This document shows positions 1-6,276 of a DNA stretch of 7,058 bases, in pieces. The notes beneath the pieces are model-generated. The model searched no databases. It saw nothing but the letters and a program-made list of their open reading frames with translations, and was not told where the DNA came from. The position numbers and the translations under genes were made by a program. This stretch comes from Oscillospiraceae bacterium. GTDB lineage: Bacteria > Bacillota > Clostridia > Oscillospirales > Acutalibacteraceae. Location of the stretch: NCBI GenBank assembly GCA_902796535.1, contig CADBPL010000064.1:1-7058 (forward strand). Reading direction: 5' to 3'. Each line of letters opens with the position of its first letter. Position 1 is the first letter of the stretch.

Positions 1-67
1 ACATATAATATCTGCCGTTTTCAACAAGGATAAACGGATCGCGGATGTTGATCTCCTGATTTAACAT
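1..67 (-). CDS. N-terminus of a probable GH43-like glycoside hydrolase (partial)
   Basis: Only the first 22 codons are inside the window; the gene runs off the left edge. The start is ATG at 67-65, with a strong GGAGG 7 nt upstream (75-79). The peptide reads MLNQEINIRDPFILVENGRY followed by Tyr and Met. The segment with Ile-Arg-Asp-Pro-Phe-Ile, then a short acidic/Gly stretch and Tyr-Tyr, resembles the first blade of five-bladed beta-propeller glycosidases of the GH43/GH32 type, where the Asp of the RDP motif is the usual catalytic base. Such enzymes cleave arabinose, xylose or related sugars from plant polysaccharides. The gene overlaps the stop codon of the upstream HAD gene (ATGTTAA), so it is probably translationally coupled to it. 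The family call rests on one short motif and could be wrong, but the existence of a coding start here is well supported. Confidence 0.6.
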   Translation of the reverse strand, partial: MLNQEINIRDPFILVENGRYYM

Positions 68-753
68 AACGGTTCCTCCCGGTTTGAAAGTAAGGTTCGG
101 ATCAGCTCGCCCACATCCCGGCAGACGTGCGGCGCGGCCGAGACCACCTGCGGCCTTCCGCTCGCCACCGCCCAGCCGTTGTGGGCAAGGATCATATCCA
201 GATCGTTGTAATCGTCCCCCACGGCGGCGGCTGAATCAGGGGGAAGGCCGTAATGCCGCAGGATGAACGCCACCCCTTCCGCCTTGCCGGTGCCGCGGTT
301 GCCGATATTGATGTGCTGGCCGTTGACAAAAATGCTGACCTTGTCGCCAAAGGCGGGCAGCAGCTCCTCCCGCACCTGCAGCGCCCGCTCCTGATCGGGG
401 AAAACGGCGTAATAGTGCTGCCGCGATTCGCCGCACTTTGAGTAACCGATCACGTCGGCATAGCCCGCCATGGCATCTTCAAGGGCGGCGAAGGTTTCGG
501 GCGGGATGAGCGACTCGAACAAAACGGTTTTGTCCTGCGCGAGCACGAGCGAGCCGTTGCAGAGGATCAGATAATCAAACGGCAGCCCCTGCTCCACGGC
601 AAGGTCGTAAAAATCGGCAGAACGCCCCGTGACAATGCCGAAGTATCCGCCGGCCTCGCGCCATTGGTCAATGGCGCTTCTCGTGTCTTCGGCAACGCAG
701 CCGTTTCGGTTCAGCGTTCCGTCATAATCGGTGGCGATCAACATTTTATTCAT
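61..753 (-). CDS. HAD-superfamily phosphatase (Cof/HAD-IIB-like)
   Basis: This encodes a 230-residue soluble hydrolase of the haloacid dehalogenase superfamily. All four motifs are visible: motif I DYDGT with nucleophile Asp9 and acid/base Asp11, motif II VTGRS with Thr42, motif III Lys157 in GTGKAEG, and motif IV GDDYND (Asp180, Asp181, Asp184) for Mg2+ binding. The long cap between motifs II and III, near residues 70-150, and the order of motifs fit the Cof/HAD-IIB group, which dephosphorylates sugar phosphates and other small metabolites; the substrate cannot be read from the sequence. The open frame extends further upstream, but ATG at 753 is preferred because GGGGAG lies 6 nt before it (760-765). 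The alternative ATG at 759 directly abuts that site. Its start overlaps the end of the membrane-protein gene by 8 nt, and its stop overlaps the start of the GH43-like gene. A role with the neighbouring carbohydrate gene is only inferred. Confidence 0.9.
   Translation of the reverse strand: MNKMLIATDYDGTLNRNGCVAEDTRSAIDQWREAGGYFGIVTGRSADFYDLAVEQGLPFDYLILCNGSLVLAQDKTVLFESLIPPETFAALEDAMAGYADVIGYSKCGESRQHYYAVFPDQERALQVREELLPAFGDKVSIFVNGQHINIGNRGTGKAEGVAFILRHYGLPPDSAAAVGDDYNDLDMILAHNGWAVASGRPQVVSAAPHVCRDVGELIRTLLSNREEPLC
75..79 (-). promoter_or_regulatory. Ribosome binding site of the partial GH43-like gene
   Basis: On the minus strand the sequence reads GGGAGG, then seven nucleotides, then ATG (67-65). 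It lies inside the 3' end of the HAD gene and supports the start codon of the truncated downstream gene. Confidence 0.75.
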
Positions 754-1195
754 AAGCATCTCCCCGGTTTTGTAACGTAACATAGCAATGGCCGACGGCG
801 AACAGCGCCGCAAAGCCGACCAGCAGCCAGTGGCGCAGCAGCAGCCCGCTGAGCAGAAAAATGCAGGCGGGAAGAACCGCCAGAATCAGTGCGCGGCGTC
901 GGCTCTTCTGCTTCATATAAAAGAAAAACACGAGCAGGTAAGCGGTCAGCAGCGCCCCGTTGCCGAGCAGATAAAGCAGCATCGCCCCGACGCGCGCAAA
1001 GCCGAATTCCCAAACCGGAAACGGAAGCCACATCAGAACAATGCAGCCGTAACGGCCAAGCTGCTCGATGACGTTCATGAAGGCGTTCGCGCAGCGGTTT
1101 TGTTCGCCCCTGCTGCGCAGCGCATAAACGATGTTGGGGATCAGCATCAGGAGCACGAGCCCCGCGCCGAATGCGTTGATCCAGCCGAATTTCAT
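746..1195 (-). CDS. Small polytopic membrane protein, uncharacterised
   Basis: This is a 149-residue protein with four or five predicted membrane helices by eye: about residues 5-26 (Gly-Ala-Leu-rich), 48-62, 68-92, 101-117 and 118-138. Short charged loops separate them, including RSRGEQNR near residues 28-35 and KQKSRRR near 94-100. The positive loops suggest those two face the cytoplasm. The conserved-looking core (NAFMNVIEQLGRYG and VWEFGFARVG) resembles an uncharacterised integral membrane family that I recall from many Firmicutes, but I know no function for it. The start ATG at 1195 has AAGGGGAG 6 nt upstream (1202-1209). It is the first gene after a strong promoter at 1228-1256 and overlaps the following HAD gene by 8 nt, so it heads a short operon. 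Confidence 0.82.
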   Translation of the reverse strand: MKFGWINAFGAGLVLLMLIPNIVYALRSRGEQNRCANAFMNVIEQLGRYGCIVLMWLPFPVWEFGFARVGAMLLYLLGNGALLTAYLLVFFFYMKQKSRRRALILAVLPACIFLLSGLLLRHWLLVGFAALFAVGHCYVTLQNRGDAYE

Positions 1196-1227
1196 CAGGC
1201 TCTCCCCTTCCCTGTCATGTCGGAACT

Positions 1228-1256
1228 ATTATACCAGATTTTGGACGCAGATTCAA
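1228..1256 (-). promoter_or_regulatory. Sigma-A-type promoter for the membrane protein/HAD/GH43-like operon
   Basis: On the minus strand a -35 box TTGAAT (1256-1251) and a perfect -10 box TATAAT (1233-1228) are separated by exactly 17 nt. The -10 is preceded by TG plus one base, making it an extended -10. Transcription should start near 1221, leaving a leader of about 25 nt with the ribosome binding site at 1202-1209. This leader is too short for a riboswitch. Confidence 0.88.
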
Positions 1257-1289
1257 CAAAAAGAAAAAAACGGCCTTGCATCAGAGGGC

Positions 1290-1328
1290 AAAAAAGGAGC
1301 TGCTGCTTCAGGGAATGCAACAGCTCCT
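1290..1328 (-). terminator. Intrinsic terminator after the lipase gene
   Basis: On the minus strand, AGGAGCTGTTGC (1328-1317) pairs with GCAGCAGCTCCT (1306-1295) over 12 positions with a single U-G wobble. The loop is 10 nt and a run of six T follows (1295-1290). It begins 11 nt after the lipase stop codon and separates the lipase unit from the next promoter at 1228-1256. The remaining bases of this 144-nt gap show nothing else. Confidence 0.92.
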
Positions 1329-1339
1329 GCGTTTCTGAT

Positions 1340-2425
1340 TCAGATTTCGTTGATCATATTCATCCATGCGGCAAAAAACGGGCGGATGTTGTTCGGACGG
1401 AACAGATCGCCGCAAAACGCCATATGATCGCCCCGATAGACCTCGGCAACATTCCATATGCCGGGGGTAATGTTCGCTTTGTCGAGCGACTGAGAAGGCG
1501 CGTTGAACGGCGCGCCGGCCGACACGGTGTTCACCATTCCGTCGTTTTCCAGCCACGTTTCATCCACCACATAGCCGCCCGGCGTGGTGCCTGTGAGGTT
1601 CATCATTCTTTCCCCGGTCGCCATGCAGGAGATTTCAACGTGGACGCTCTTGTCAAACGCCCATTCGCCGTTCTCCTTTTGAACCGTTGCAGAGCAGGGA
1701 ATGGCAAAATAATAGGTGCAGTCCTCCGTCGGGATCCGTTCGTTCAGCGCGAGGGCACAGTCGATATGCATATCATAAGCGGCCGTATCGTGGTTTTTCA
1801 GCCGCTCCGGGTCGTCAAAGCCGTAAGCCGTGGTGCCGTTGGTGGGAGCGGCCAGCGTGGTGATGCTGTAGATCCAGTCAGCCTTTCCGCCGGTGAACAG
1901 CGGCGAAAGATCGTCGGCCGCCGTTGCGGCCTGCTCCTCCCTGTCGCCGTTGGCCATCAGGCCGGCCATCAGGCGGATCGTCGCGCCGCCGAAGGAATGG
2001 CCCAGCAGGTTGATCTTGTGTTCGCTGCTCCACGCGGTGAGGAGCGGTTTTTTGGAAAAATCCGTTCCGTAACGGTCGTGGCCGTATTTTTCGCTGTGCG
2101 CCTTGCCGTAATCGACCCGCGTGCCCGTCAGCTGCGCGTAAAGCTCACACGCTCTGTCCCACGCGCTGCCGTCCGGGTTGACCGAGGCGGAATGGCATTT
2201 GTAGCCGAGCGAATTGAGGTTTTTGATCATATCGCCGCCGAGCATCCCCCAATAGGGCAGCACGGTGTTTTGCAGGTCGTAGCTCCCCCAGCCGTTCAGG
2301 CCGTGGCAGTAAACATAATCGTAATCGGTCTTCCAGTTGGTTTTGTCAACGGTGATCCCGGAAAGATTCAGCGCAGGGAAAAAGTACATGAGAAGCGCCA
2401 TCACGAAAGAAACGATTCTGGTCAT
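1340..2425 (-). CDS. Exported family I.5-like lipase (alpha/beta hydrolase)
   Basis: This encodes a 361-residue lipase that should hydrolyse acylglycerols or related esters outside the cytoplasm. Residues 1-22 form a hydrophobic signal-like segment with a single Arg3; no clear AXA cleavage site is seen, so anchoring is possible. The oxyanion-hole strand is CHGLNGWG (near 40-47). The nucleophile elbow is GHSFG with Ser144. Asp295 in ENDGMVN and His334 in GDHMAF complete a likely triad. WDRACELYAQL (Asp90) and AHSEKYGH (His110, His116) match the zinc-binding region of the Geobacillus L1/T1-type lipases, placing it near family I.5. AAGGAG (2436-2441) is followed by ATG at 2434, 2431 and 2425; 2425 was chosen for its 10-nt spacing, but 2431 is also possible. 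It has its own promoter and terminator, though no terminator separates it from the upstream ANTAR gene. Confidence 0.9.
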   Translation of the reverse strand: MTRIVSFVMALLMYFFPALNLSGITVDKTNWKTDYDYVYCHGLNGWGSYDLQNTVLPYWGMLGGDMIKNLNSLGYKCHSASVNPDGSAWDRACELYAQLTGTRVDYGKAHSEKYGHDRYGTDFSKKPLLTAWSSEHKINLLGHSFGGATIRLMAGLMANGDREEQAATAADDLSPLFTGGKADWIYSITTLAAPTNGTTAYGFDDPERLKNHDTAAYDMHIDCALALNERIPTEDCTYYFAIPCSATVQKENGEWAFDKSVHVEISCMATGERMMNLTGTTPGGYVVDETWLENDGMVNTVSAGAPFNAPSQSLDKANITPGIWNVAEVYRGDHMAFCGDLFRPNNIRPFFAAWMNMINEI

Positions 2426-2450
2426 CGTCATCATTCTCCTTTTTTCCTGT

Positions 2451-2479
2451 ATTGTACCAAATATATTTCCGAAAATCAA
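2451..2479 (-). promoter_or_regulatory. Promoter of the lipase gene
   Basis: On the minus strand TTGATT (2479-2474) and TACAAT (2456-2451) are spaced by 17 nt, matching four of six and five of six consensus bases. The -35 box overlaps the TGA stop codon of the ANTAR gene. Transcription would start near 2444, giving a leader of only about 20 nt. The A/T-rich spacer stands out against the surrounding GC-rich coding sequence. Confidence 0.75.
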
Positions 2480-3060
2480 CCGTATGTTTTAATAATCTCT
2501 TCCGCCACCTGTCGGCGGGGCAGGCAGCGATCCATCGCCTGCTTTTCGATGTAACGGTGCGCGTCCGGCTCGGTCATTTTCACCTCGCTGATGAGCAGCC
2601 ATTTGGCGCGGTTGACCAGACGGATCTCCGCCATTTTTTCTTCGATCGAGAGCGTCTTTTTCTCGGTCTTTCGGATGCGTTCGCGCGCGCTGACGAGCCA
2701 CCCGGCCGCCAGCTGGAACATGGCTCTGGAAAGCGGCTTGTTCATCAGGAACACGCCGTGCTCGGCGAGCTTGTCGTAGGCGTCGGGGTATTGCTCCGCC
2801 CGCGTCAGAAAGAGCACCACCGTCTGGTAAGAGGTGACCGCATCCACGGCAAAGCGCAGACCAGCGTCATCCGGCAGGGGCGAATTGATGATGATAAAAT
2901 CAAAGTCCCGCTCGGAAACAGCACGCTTGGCGGTGCTGACGTCGTTGACGGTGCTGACGGGAGAAAACGTGGAAACAGGGAAAAACTCAGGCAGAGCCTG
3001 ATTGAATTTTGCCGACGCCGAAACAACCAGAACGCTGTAGACCCGTTCCTTCAGGCTCAA
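2476..3060 (-). CDS. ANTAR-domain response regulator with pseudo-receiver (NitR-like)
   Basis: This encodes a 194-residue RNA-binding regulator. Residues 7-125 look like a receiver fold, but Asn59 (in INSPLP) stands where the phosphorylated Asp normally lies, and the usual acidic pair after strand 1 is replaced by Ser14-Ala15; Thr86 and Lys108 are kept. A helical linker (about 125-140) leads to an ANTAR domain at about 140-194, with NRAKWLL, EPDAHRYIEKQAMD and RRQVAEEIIKTY as the signature helices. ANTAR proteins prevent transcription termination by binding paired RNA hairpins in leaders. NitR, a comparable protein in Clostridium saccharobutylicum, lies beside nitrogen-assimilation genes as this one does. 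The start codon is TTG at 3060, supported by AAGGAGG 8 nt upstream. It is the last gene of the GS-GOGAT operon, 34 nt after the synthetase gene. Its signal is unlikely to be ordinary phosphorylation. Confidence 0.9.
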   Translation of the reverse strand: MSLKERVYSVLVVSASAKFNQALPEFFPVSTFSPVSTVNDVSTAKRAVSERDFDFIIINSPLPDDAGLRFAVDAVTSYQTVVLFLTRAEQYPDAYDKLAEHGVFLMNKPLSRAMFQLAAGWLVSARERIRKTEKKTLSIEEKMAEIRLVNRAKWLLISEVKMTEPDAHRYIEKQAMDRCLPRRQVAEEIIKTYG

Positions 3061-3068
3061 CCCTCACC

Positions 3069-3075
3069 CCTCCTT
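3069..3075 (-). promoter_or_regulatory. Ribosome binding site that fixes the TTG start of the ANTAR gene
   Basis: On the minus strand AAGGAGG is followed by eight nucleotides and then TTG (3060-3058). No ATG or GTG near this site gives better spacing, and the receiver's first strand begins only a few residues later, so TTG is the likely start. Confidence 0.75.
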
Positions 3076-3094
3076 CCTTCAAGCTGATCCGGGA

Positions 3095-4303
3095 TCACTT
3101 CAGGTAAATCTTCAGAATATCCGCCGGGATATGCGCCCGGATAAACGCATCGGCTGCGGCCGCAGCCTTCGCCTGTTCCCGGTCTGACGGCAGCTTTTGC
3201 AGCGGCGCAACCACATCCGCCCCGGCGCTGAACAGGTTCACATCCAGCGGCGCGGGCAGCTCGGTTCCGGCCGCCAGCCCGTCAAGCCCCGCCCAGATGA
3301 TGAGGGCAAACGCAATATACGGGTTCGCCGTGGGGTCGGGGGAACGCAGCTCGGCGCGGCGGTATTCGCCCGCGGCGGCGGGAATGCGGATGAGCTGCGA
3401 GCGGTTTTCGGCCGACCACGAAACGTAGCGCGGCGCTTTCATCTGCCCGAGCCTTTTGTATGAATCGTCGGACGGGTTGAAAAACAGCGTGGACGGGACG
3501 GCCTTGTCGAGCACGCCCGCGATCATGCGGCGCAGCCGAACCGGCGACGTTTCGGGTTTGACGGAGCAGTTGATATGAAACCCGTTACCCGGCGCGCCAG
3601 GGAGCGGCTTGGGCGAAAAATCGGCGGCCAGCCCGCTGCGGCGCGCCACCGTTTTGACCACGGTCTGGAAGGTGAGCGCCTGATCGGCGGCGGTGAGCGC
3701 CTCGGCATAGCGAAAGTCGATCGCGTTCTGGCCGGGCCCCTCCTCGTGGTGGGAGCTTTCCGGCCGGATCCCCATTTGCTCAAGCATCAGGCAGATTTCT
3801 CGCCGCACGTTCTCACCCTTGTCTTCCGGTGCAATATCCATGTAACCAGCATTGTCATAGGGTGTTTTGGTGGGCATATTCCGCTCATCCAGCTCAAACA
3901 GATAGAATTCCTGCTCTGCGCCGAAATAAAAGGTCAGCCCGGCCGCCGCCGCGTCTGCCACGGCTTTTTTGAGCAGGCTGCGGGTGTCGCACGCAAAGGG
4001 CGTGCCGTCCGGCCGGCGAATGGAACAGAACATGCGCACGACCTTGCCGTGTTCCGGCCGCCAGGGCAGCCAGGTGAGCGTTTCGGGTTCGGGGTGAAGG
4101 AAGAGGTCGGAGTGGGTCTCACCGCCGAATCCGGCGATAGCGGACGCGTCGAAGGCGATGCCGTGCTCAAACGCGCGCGGCAATTCCTCCGGCATGATGG
4201 AGATATTCTTCTGTTTGCCGAACACGTCGCAAAACGCAAGGCGGATGAATTTAACGTCCTCCTCGGCAACGTATTGCATGACCTCTTCTTTGGAATACTT
4301 CAT
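3095..4303 (-). CDS. glnA: Type I glutamine synthetase, with altered active-site residues
   Basis: This 402-residue protein belongs to the type I glutamine synthetases, which make glutamine from glutamate, ammonium and ATP in the cytoplasm. The beta-grasp N-domain (about 1-100) has FDASAIAGF with Asp52. The catalytic domain shows GAEQEF (Glu130, Glu132), HHEEGPGQ (Glu187), GNGFHIN (His243), NRSQLIRIP and AELRSPDPTANPY (Glu318, Arg320). Two usual carboxylates appear missing: the Glu after GQ-Asn is Ala194 (codon 3722-3724), and the flap Glu of the common YEAP motif is Lys289 (codon 3437-3439). By analogy these are the second metal ligand pair and the ammonium-site Glu, so activity may be changed. 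At 402 residues it is shorter than the usual 440 or so, and the adenylylation segment is not evident. ATG at 4303 is chosen because AGGAG lies 5 nt upstream; the GTG at 4309 overlaps it. It sits between the synthase GXGXG gene and the ANTAR gene. Confidence 0.92.
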   Translation of the reverse strand: MKYSKEEVMQYVAEEDVKFIRLAFCDVFGKQKNISIMPEELPRAFEHGIAFDASAIAGFGGETHSDLFLHPEPETLTWLPWRPEHGKVVRMFCSIRRPDGTPFACDTRSLLKKAVADAAAAGLTFYFGAEQEFYLFELDERNMPTKTPYDNAGYMDIAPEDKGENVRREICLMLEQMGIRPESSHHEEGPGQNAIDFRYAEALTAADQALTFQTVVKTVARRSGLAADFSPKPLPGAPGNGFHINCSVKPETSPVRLRRMIAGVLDKAVPSTLFFNPSDDSYKRLGQMKAPRYVSWSAENRSQLIRIPAAAGEYRRAELRSPDPTANPYIAFALIIWAGLDGLAAGTELPAPLDVNLFSAGADVVAPLQKLPSDREQAKAAAAADAFIRAHIPADILKIYLK

Positions 4304-4327
4304 AATCACTCCTGCTTTCCTGCGTTT

Positions 4328-5044
4328 TCAGTTTGCCACATATAACCGCTGGTACGGATTGCTGTTGTCCGGTGTGATGACGGTGAAGGGCGAAGCCATC
4401 ACCGCCTGCACGTCGCCCCCGAACAGGCGGCAGTATTCCGCCGCGTATTGTCCGATCTCGTCCAATTCTTCGGGCGACGCGGGTCTGGCCGACACCTGAT
4501 CCGGGAAGACGATATCCCGACAGTCGGACCGAAGGATCATTTTGCCGCCGTGCATCCCCGTGCAGGGGAAATTGCTGACGATCCTTCCGCCGCCCAGCCC
4601 CAGCACGACGATCACGCCGCCGGCCTGATATTCGCCCAGAAAGCTGCCGGCGCAGCCGCCGATGACCATGAGCGGCGCCTTATCCTGATAGGCTTTCATA
4701 TGGATGCCGGCGCGGTAACCGGCGCTGCCCTTCACAAAAATGCGTCCGCCGCGCATGGCGTACCCGGCAGCGTCGCCGATGCTGCCGTGCACCACGATCG
4801 TGCCGTCGTTCATGGTGTCGCCCACCGCGTCCTGCGCGTTGCCCAGAACGGTGATCGACGCGCCGTTGAGGTATGCGCCCAACGCGTTGCCCGGCACGCC
4901 CTTGACGGTGACCGACACGGCGGACATTCCCGCCGCGATGAACCGCTGGCCGCAGCAGCCCGTGAGCGTCACGTCCTGCCCGGCCGTTCGGATGGCGTCG
5001 TTGATGGCGCGGAACGTCAGTCCGTCTGCTTTTATTTCCTTCAT
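4328..5044 (-). CDS. Stand-alone GXGXG domain of glutamate synthase (GltB C-terminal domain, GlxC-like)
   Basis: This 238-residue protein corresponds to the right-handed beta-helix domain that ends the large subunit of bacterial glutamate synthase. Its repeated turns appear as GNALGAYLNG (52-61), GNAQDAVGDTMNDG (68-81), GSIGDAAGYAMRGG (87-100) and GSAGYRAGIHM (106-116), followed by GGCAGSFLGEYQAGG and CTGMHGGKM. In the full enzyme this domain is structural and helps link the glutaminase and synthase sites. Here it is a separate gene, as in archaeal-type and many clostridial split synthases. GGAGG lies 9 nt before ATG 5044, and that ATG shares a base with the TAA of the oxidoreductase gene (TAATG), indicating coupled translation. 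The last part (about 190-238) lacks repeats and is likely a C-terminal helix and tail. It lies 24 nt before the synthetase gene. Confidence 0.9.
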   Translation of the reverse strand: MKEIKADGLTFRAINDAIRTAGQDVTLTGCCGQRFIAAGMSAVSVTVKGVPGNALGAYLNGASITVLGNAQDAVGDTMNDGTIVVHGSIGDAAGYAMRGGRIFVKGSAGYRAGIHMKAYQDKAPLMVIGGCAGSFLGEYQAGGVIVVLGLGGGRIVSNFPCTGMHGGKMILRSDCRDIVFPDQVSARPASPEELDEIGQYAAEYCRLFGGDVQAVMASPFTVITPDNSNPYQRLYVAN

Positions 5045-6276
5045 TATACCACACCTCCGAATCTTTTTCTACGGGTTTCCCGGGAAAAGATCAGATTGGA
5101 CGCCGCTTTTTTGGTCAGGTCGAAATCAATGGTATCCAGCGGCGTTTTGTCGCGGATGAGCGCCGTGTAAATCCCGGCGCGGTCGGTCGCCCCCAAAAGA
5201 ATGAACCCGTTGAGAACGCCGTTTTTGACAAAGAACCTTTTCACCGCACCGTCCGATCTTTCCTCGGTCATATCGCCGTCGTAACAACCGGCGGTCATCA
5301 TGTGAAGCCCGAAAAAACCGATGGAATTCATCGGAATGGCATTGTCAAACACCGCGCTGCCGCCCGCCATGTTGACCCCTGCGGTATAGCCCTGCAGGTA
5401 GGCGTTCGGCAGAATGGCGAGCACACGGTTCGCGCCCAGAGCCGCGTCGAACCCTTCGGCGCAGTCCCCCGCCGCCCAGACGGCGGGCAGGTCGGTCGCC
5501 ATTTGCTCGTTCACGATAATGCCGCGGTTGACCGCGCCGCCGGCGTTTTTGACCAGCGCCGTATTCGCCCGCACGCCCACGGCGAGCACCAGAAGATCAA
5601 AAGCAACGGTTTTGCCGCTTTTCATAACGGCCCTGTTCCGGTCAAAGCGAACGGCGGTGTCGGAAAGCAAAAATGCAACGCCGTTTTCTTCCAGATGCTT
5701 TTGCACAACGGCGGCGCAGTCGGCGTCTAAAATGCTCGACAGCACGCGGTCGGCCAGATCGCACACGGTGACGTGCCCGACCCGATCCCGGATGCCCTCC
5801 GCGCATTTCAAGCCGATCAGCCCCGCGCCGACGATGAGAACGCGCGCCTTTGCGGTGAGTTCTTTTTCAAGCGCAAGCGCATCGTCCAGCGTCATAAAGC
5901 TGAACTTCTTTTCCACCGTTTCCAGCCCCTCGAACGGCGGCACGAACGGGCTCGATCCCGCCGCAACGCACAGCGCGTCATAAACGAGCGGTTCGCCGTT
6001 ATCCATCGTCACGGTTTTTTCGTTCGGCTCAATGGCCGCGGCGCTCACGCCGTAGCGCACGCAGCAGCCGTTGTCTTCGTAAAACGAGCCGCTGCGGTAT
6101 TTCATCCGCTCAAGGTCGGTTTTCCCCTCCAGATAATAGGAGATCAGCGGGCGGCTGTAAACCGGGTAGGGCTCTTTTGAGACCACGGTGATCTCGCCGG
6201 TTTTGTCCGCCGAACGGATGCCCTCGATGCAGCCGACGGCAGCGTGGCCGTTGCCGACGATCACATAACGCTTCAT
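5044..6276 (-). CDS. FAD/NAD(P)-dependent oxidoreductase, putative electron-input subunit of glutamate synthase
   Basis: This 410-residue flavoprotein belongs to the pyridine-nucleotide disulfide oxidoreductase fold (NirB/NADH oxidase-like). The FAD-binding Rossmann motif is VIVGNGHAA (5-13). The NAD(P)-binding motif is VLIVGAGLIG (146-155), with acidic Asp173 at the end of the second strand, which favours NADH over NADPH. The second FAD motif is VWAAGDCAE (266-274). No redox-active CxxC pair is seen, so electrons must leave through FAD to a partner, most likely the adjacent Fe-S protein. Its place between the ferredoxin and the GXGXG gene argues for a role like GltD in delivering reducing power to the synthase. 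The start ATG 6276 overlaps the TGA of the ferredoxin gene (ATGA); the upstream AGGGG at 6286-6290 is a moderate ribosome site. An independent oxidoreductase role remains possible. Confidence 0.88.
   Translation of the reverse strand: MKRYVIVGNGHAAVGCIEGIRSADKTGEITVVSKEPYPVYSRPLISYYLEGKTDLERMKYRSGSFYEDNGCCVRYGVSAAAIEPNEKTVTMDNGEPLVYDALCVAAGSSPFVPPFEGLETVEKKFSFMTLDDALALEKELTAKARVLIVGAGLIGLKCAEGIRDRVGHVTVCDLADRVLSSILDADCAAVVQKHLEENGVAFLLSDTAVRFDRNRAVMKSGKTVAFDLLVLAVGVRANTALVKNAGGAVNRGIIVNEQMATDLPAVWAAGDCAEGFDAALGANRVLAILPNAYLQGYTAGVNMAGGSAVFDNAIPMNSIGFFGLHMMTAGCYDGDMTEERSDGAVKRFFVKNGVLNGFILLGATDRAGIYTALIRDKTPLDTIDFDLTKKAASNLIFSRETRRKRFGGVV

Noticed and set aside
754..813. Longer N-terminus for the HAD phosphatase, starting at 813
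   Set aside because: The extra 20 residues lie inside the membrane-protein gene, have no family resemblance, and a good ribosome site precedes the ATG at 753.
788..2554. A 588-codon open frame on the plus strand
   Set aside because: It runs antisense across the membrane protein, lipase and end of the ANTAR gene, all of which have clear motifs. Its translation is rich in Arg, His, Gln and Ala with no recognisable domain, and it crosses a terminator and two promoters. It is a by-product of GC-rich codons on the other strand.
2931..2959. An 11-bp direct repeat (CGGTGCTGACG) with an 18-nt period in the ANTAR gene
   Set aside because: It encodes a Val-Ser-Thr triplet recurring every six residues (29-31, 35-37, 41-43), but the receiver's length looks normal, so this is probably local sequence similarity and not a functional repeat.
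3085..3097. Palindrome TGATCC-G-GGATCA at the end of the synthetase gene
   Set aside because: The arms are only 6 bp around one base, there is no T-run, and it overlaps the stop codon; it is too weak for a terminator and has no second copy to suggest an operator.
3575..4345. A 256-codon plus-strand open frame opposite the synthetase gene
   Set aside because: It is entirely antisense to a well-supported glutamine synthetase and its translation has no domain-like pattern.
4448..5170. A 240-codon plus-strand open frame opposite the GXGXG gene
   Set aside because: Its repeated Ala/His/Asp pattern mirrors the Gly-rich repeats of the true gene on the other strand; no coherent protein is seen.
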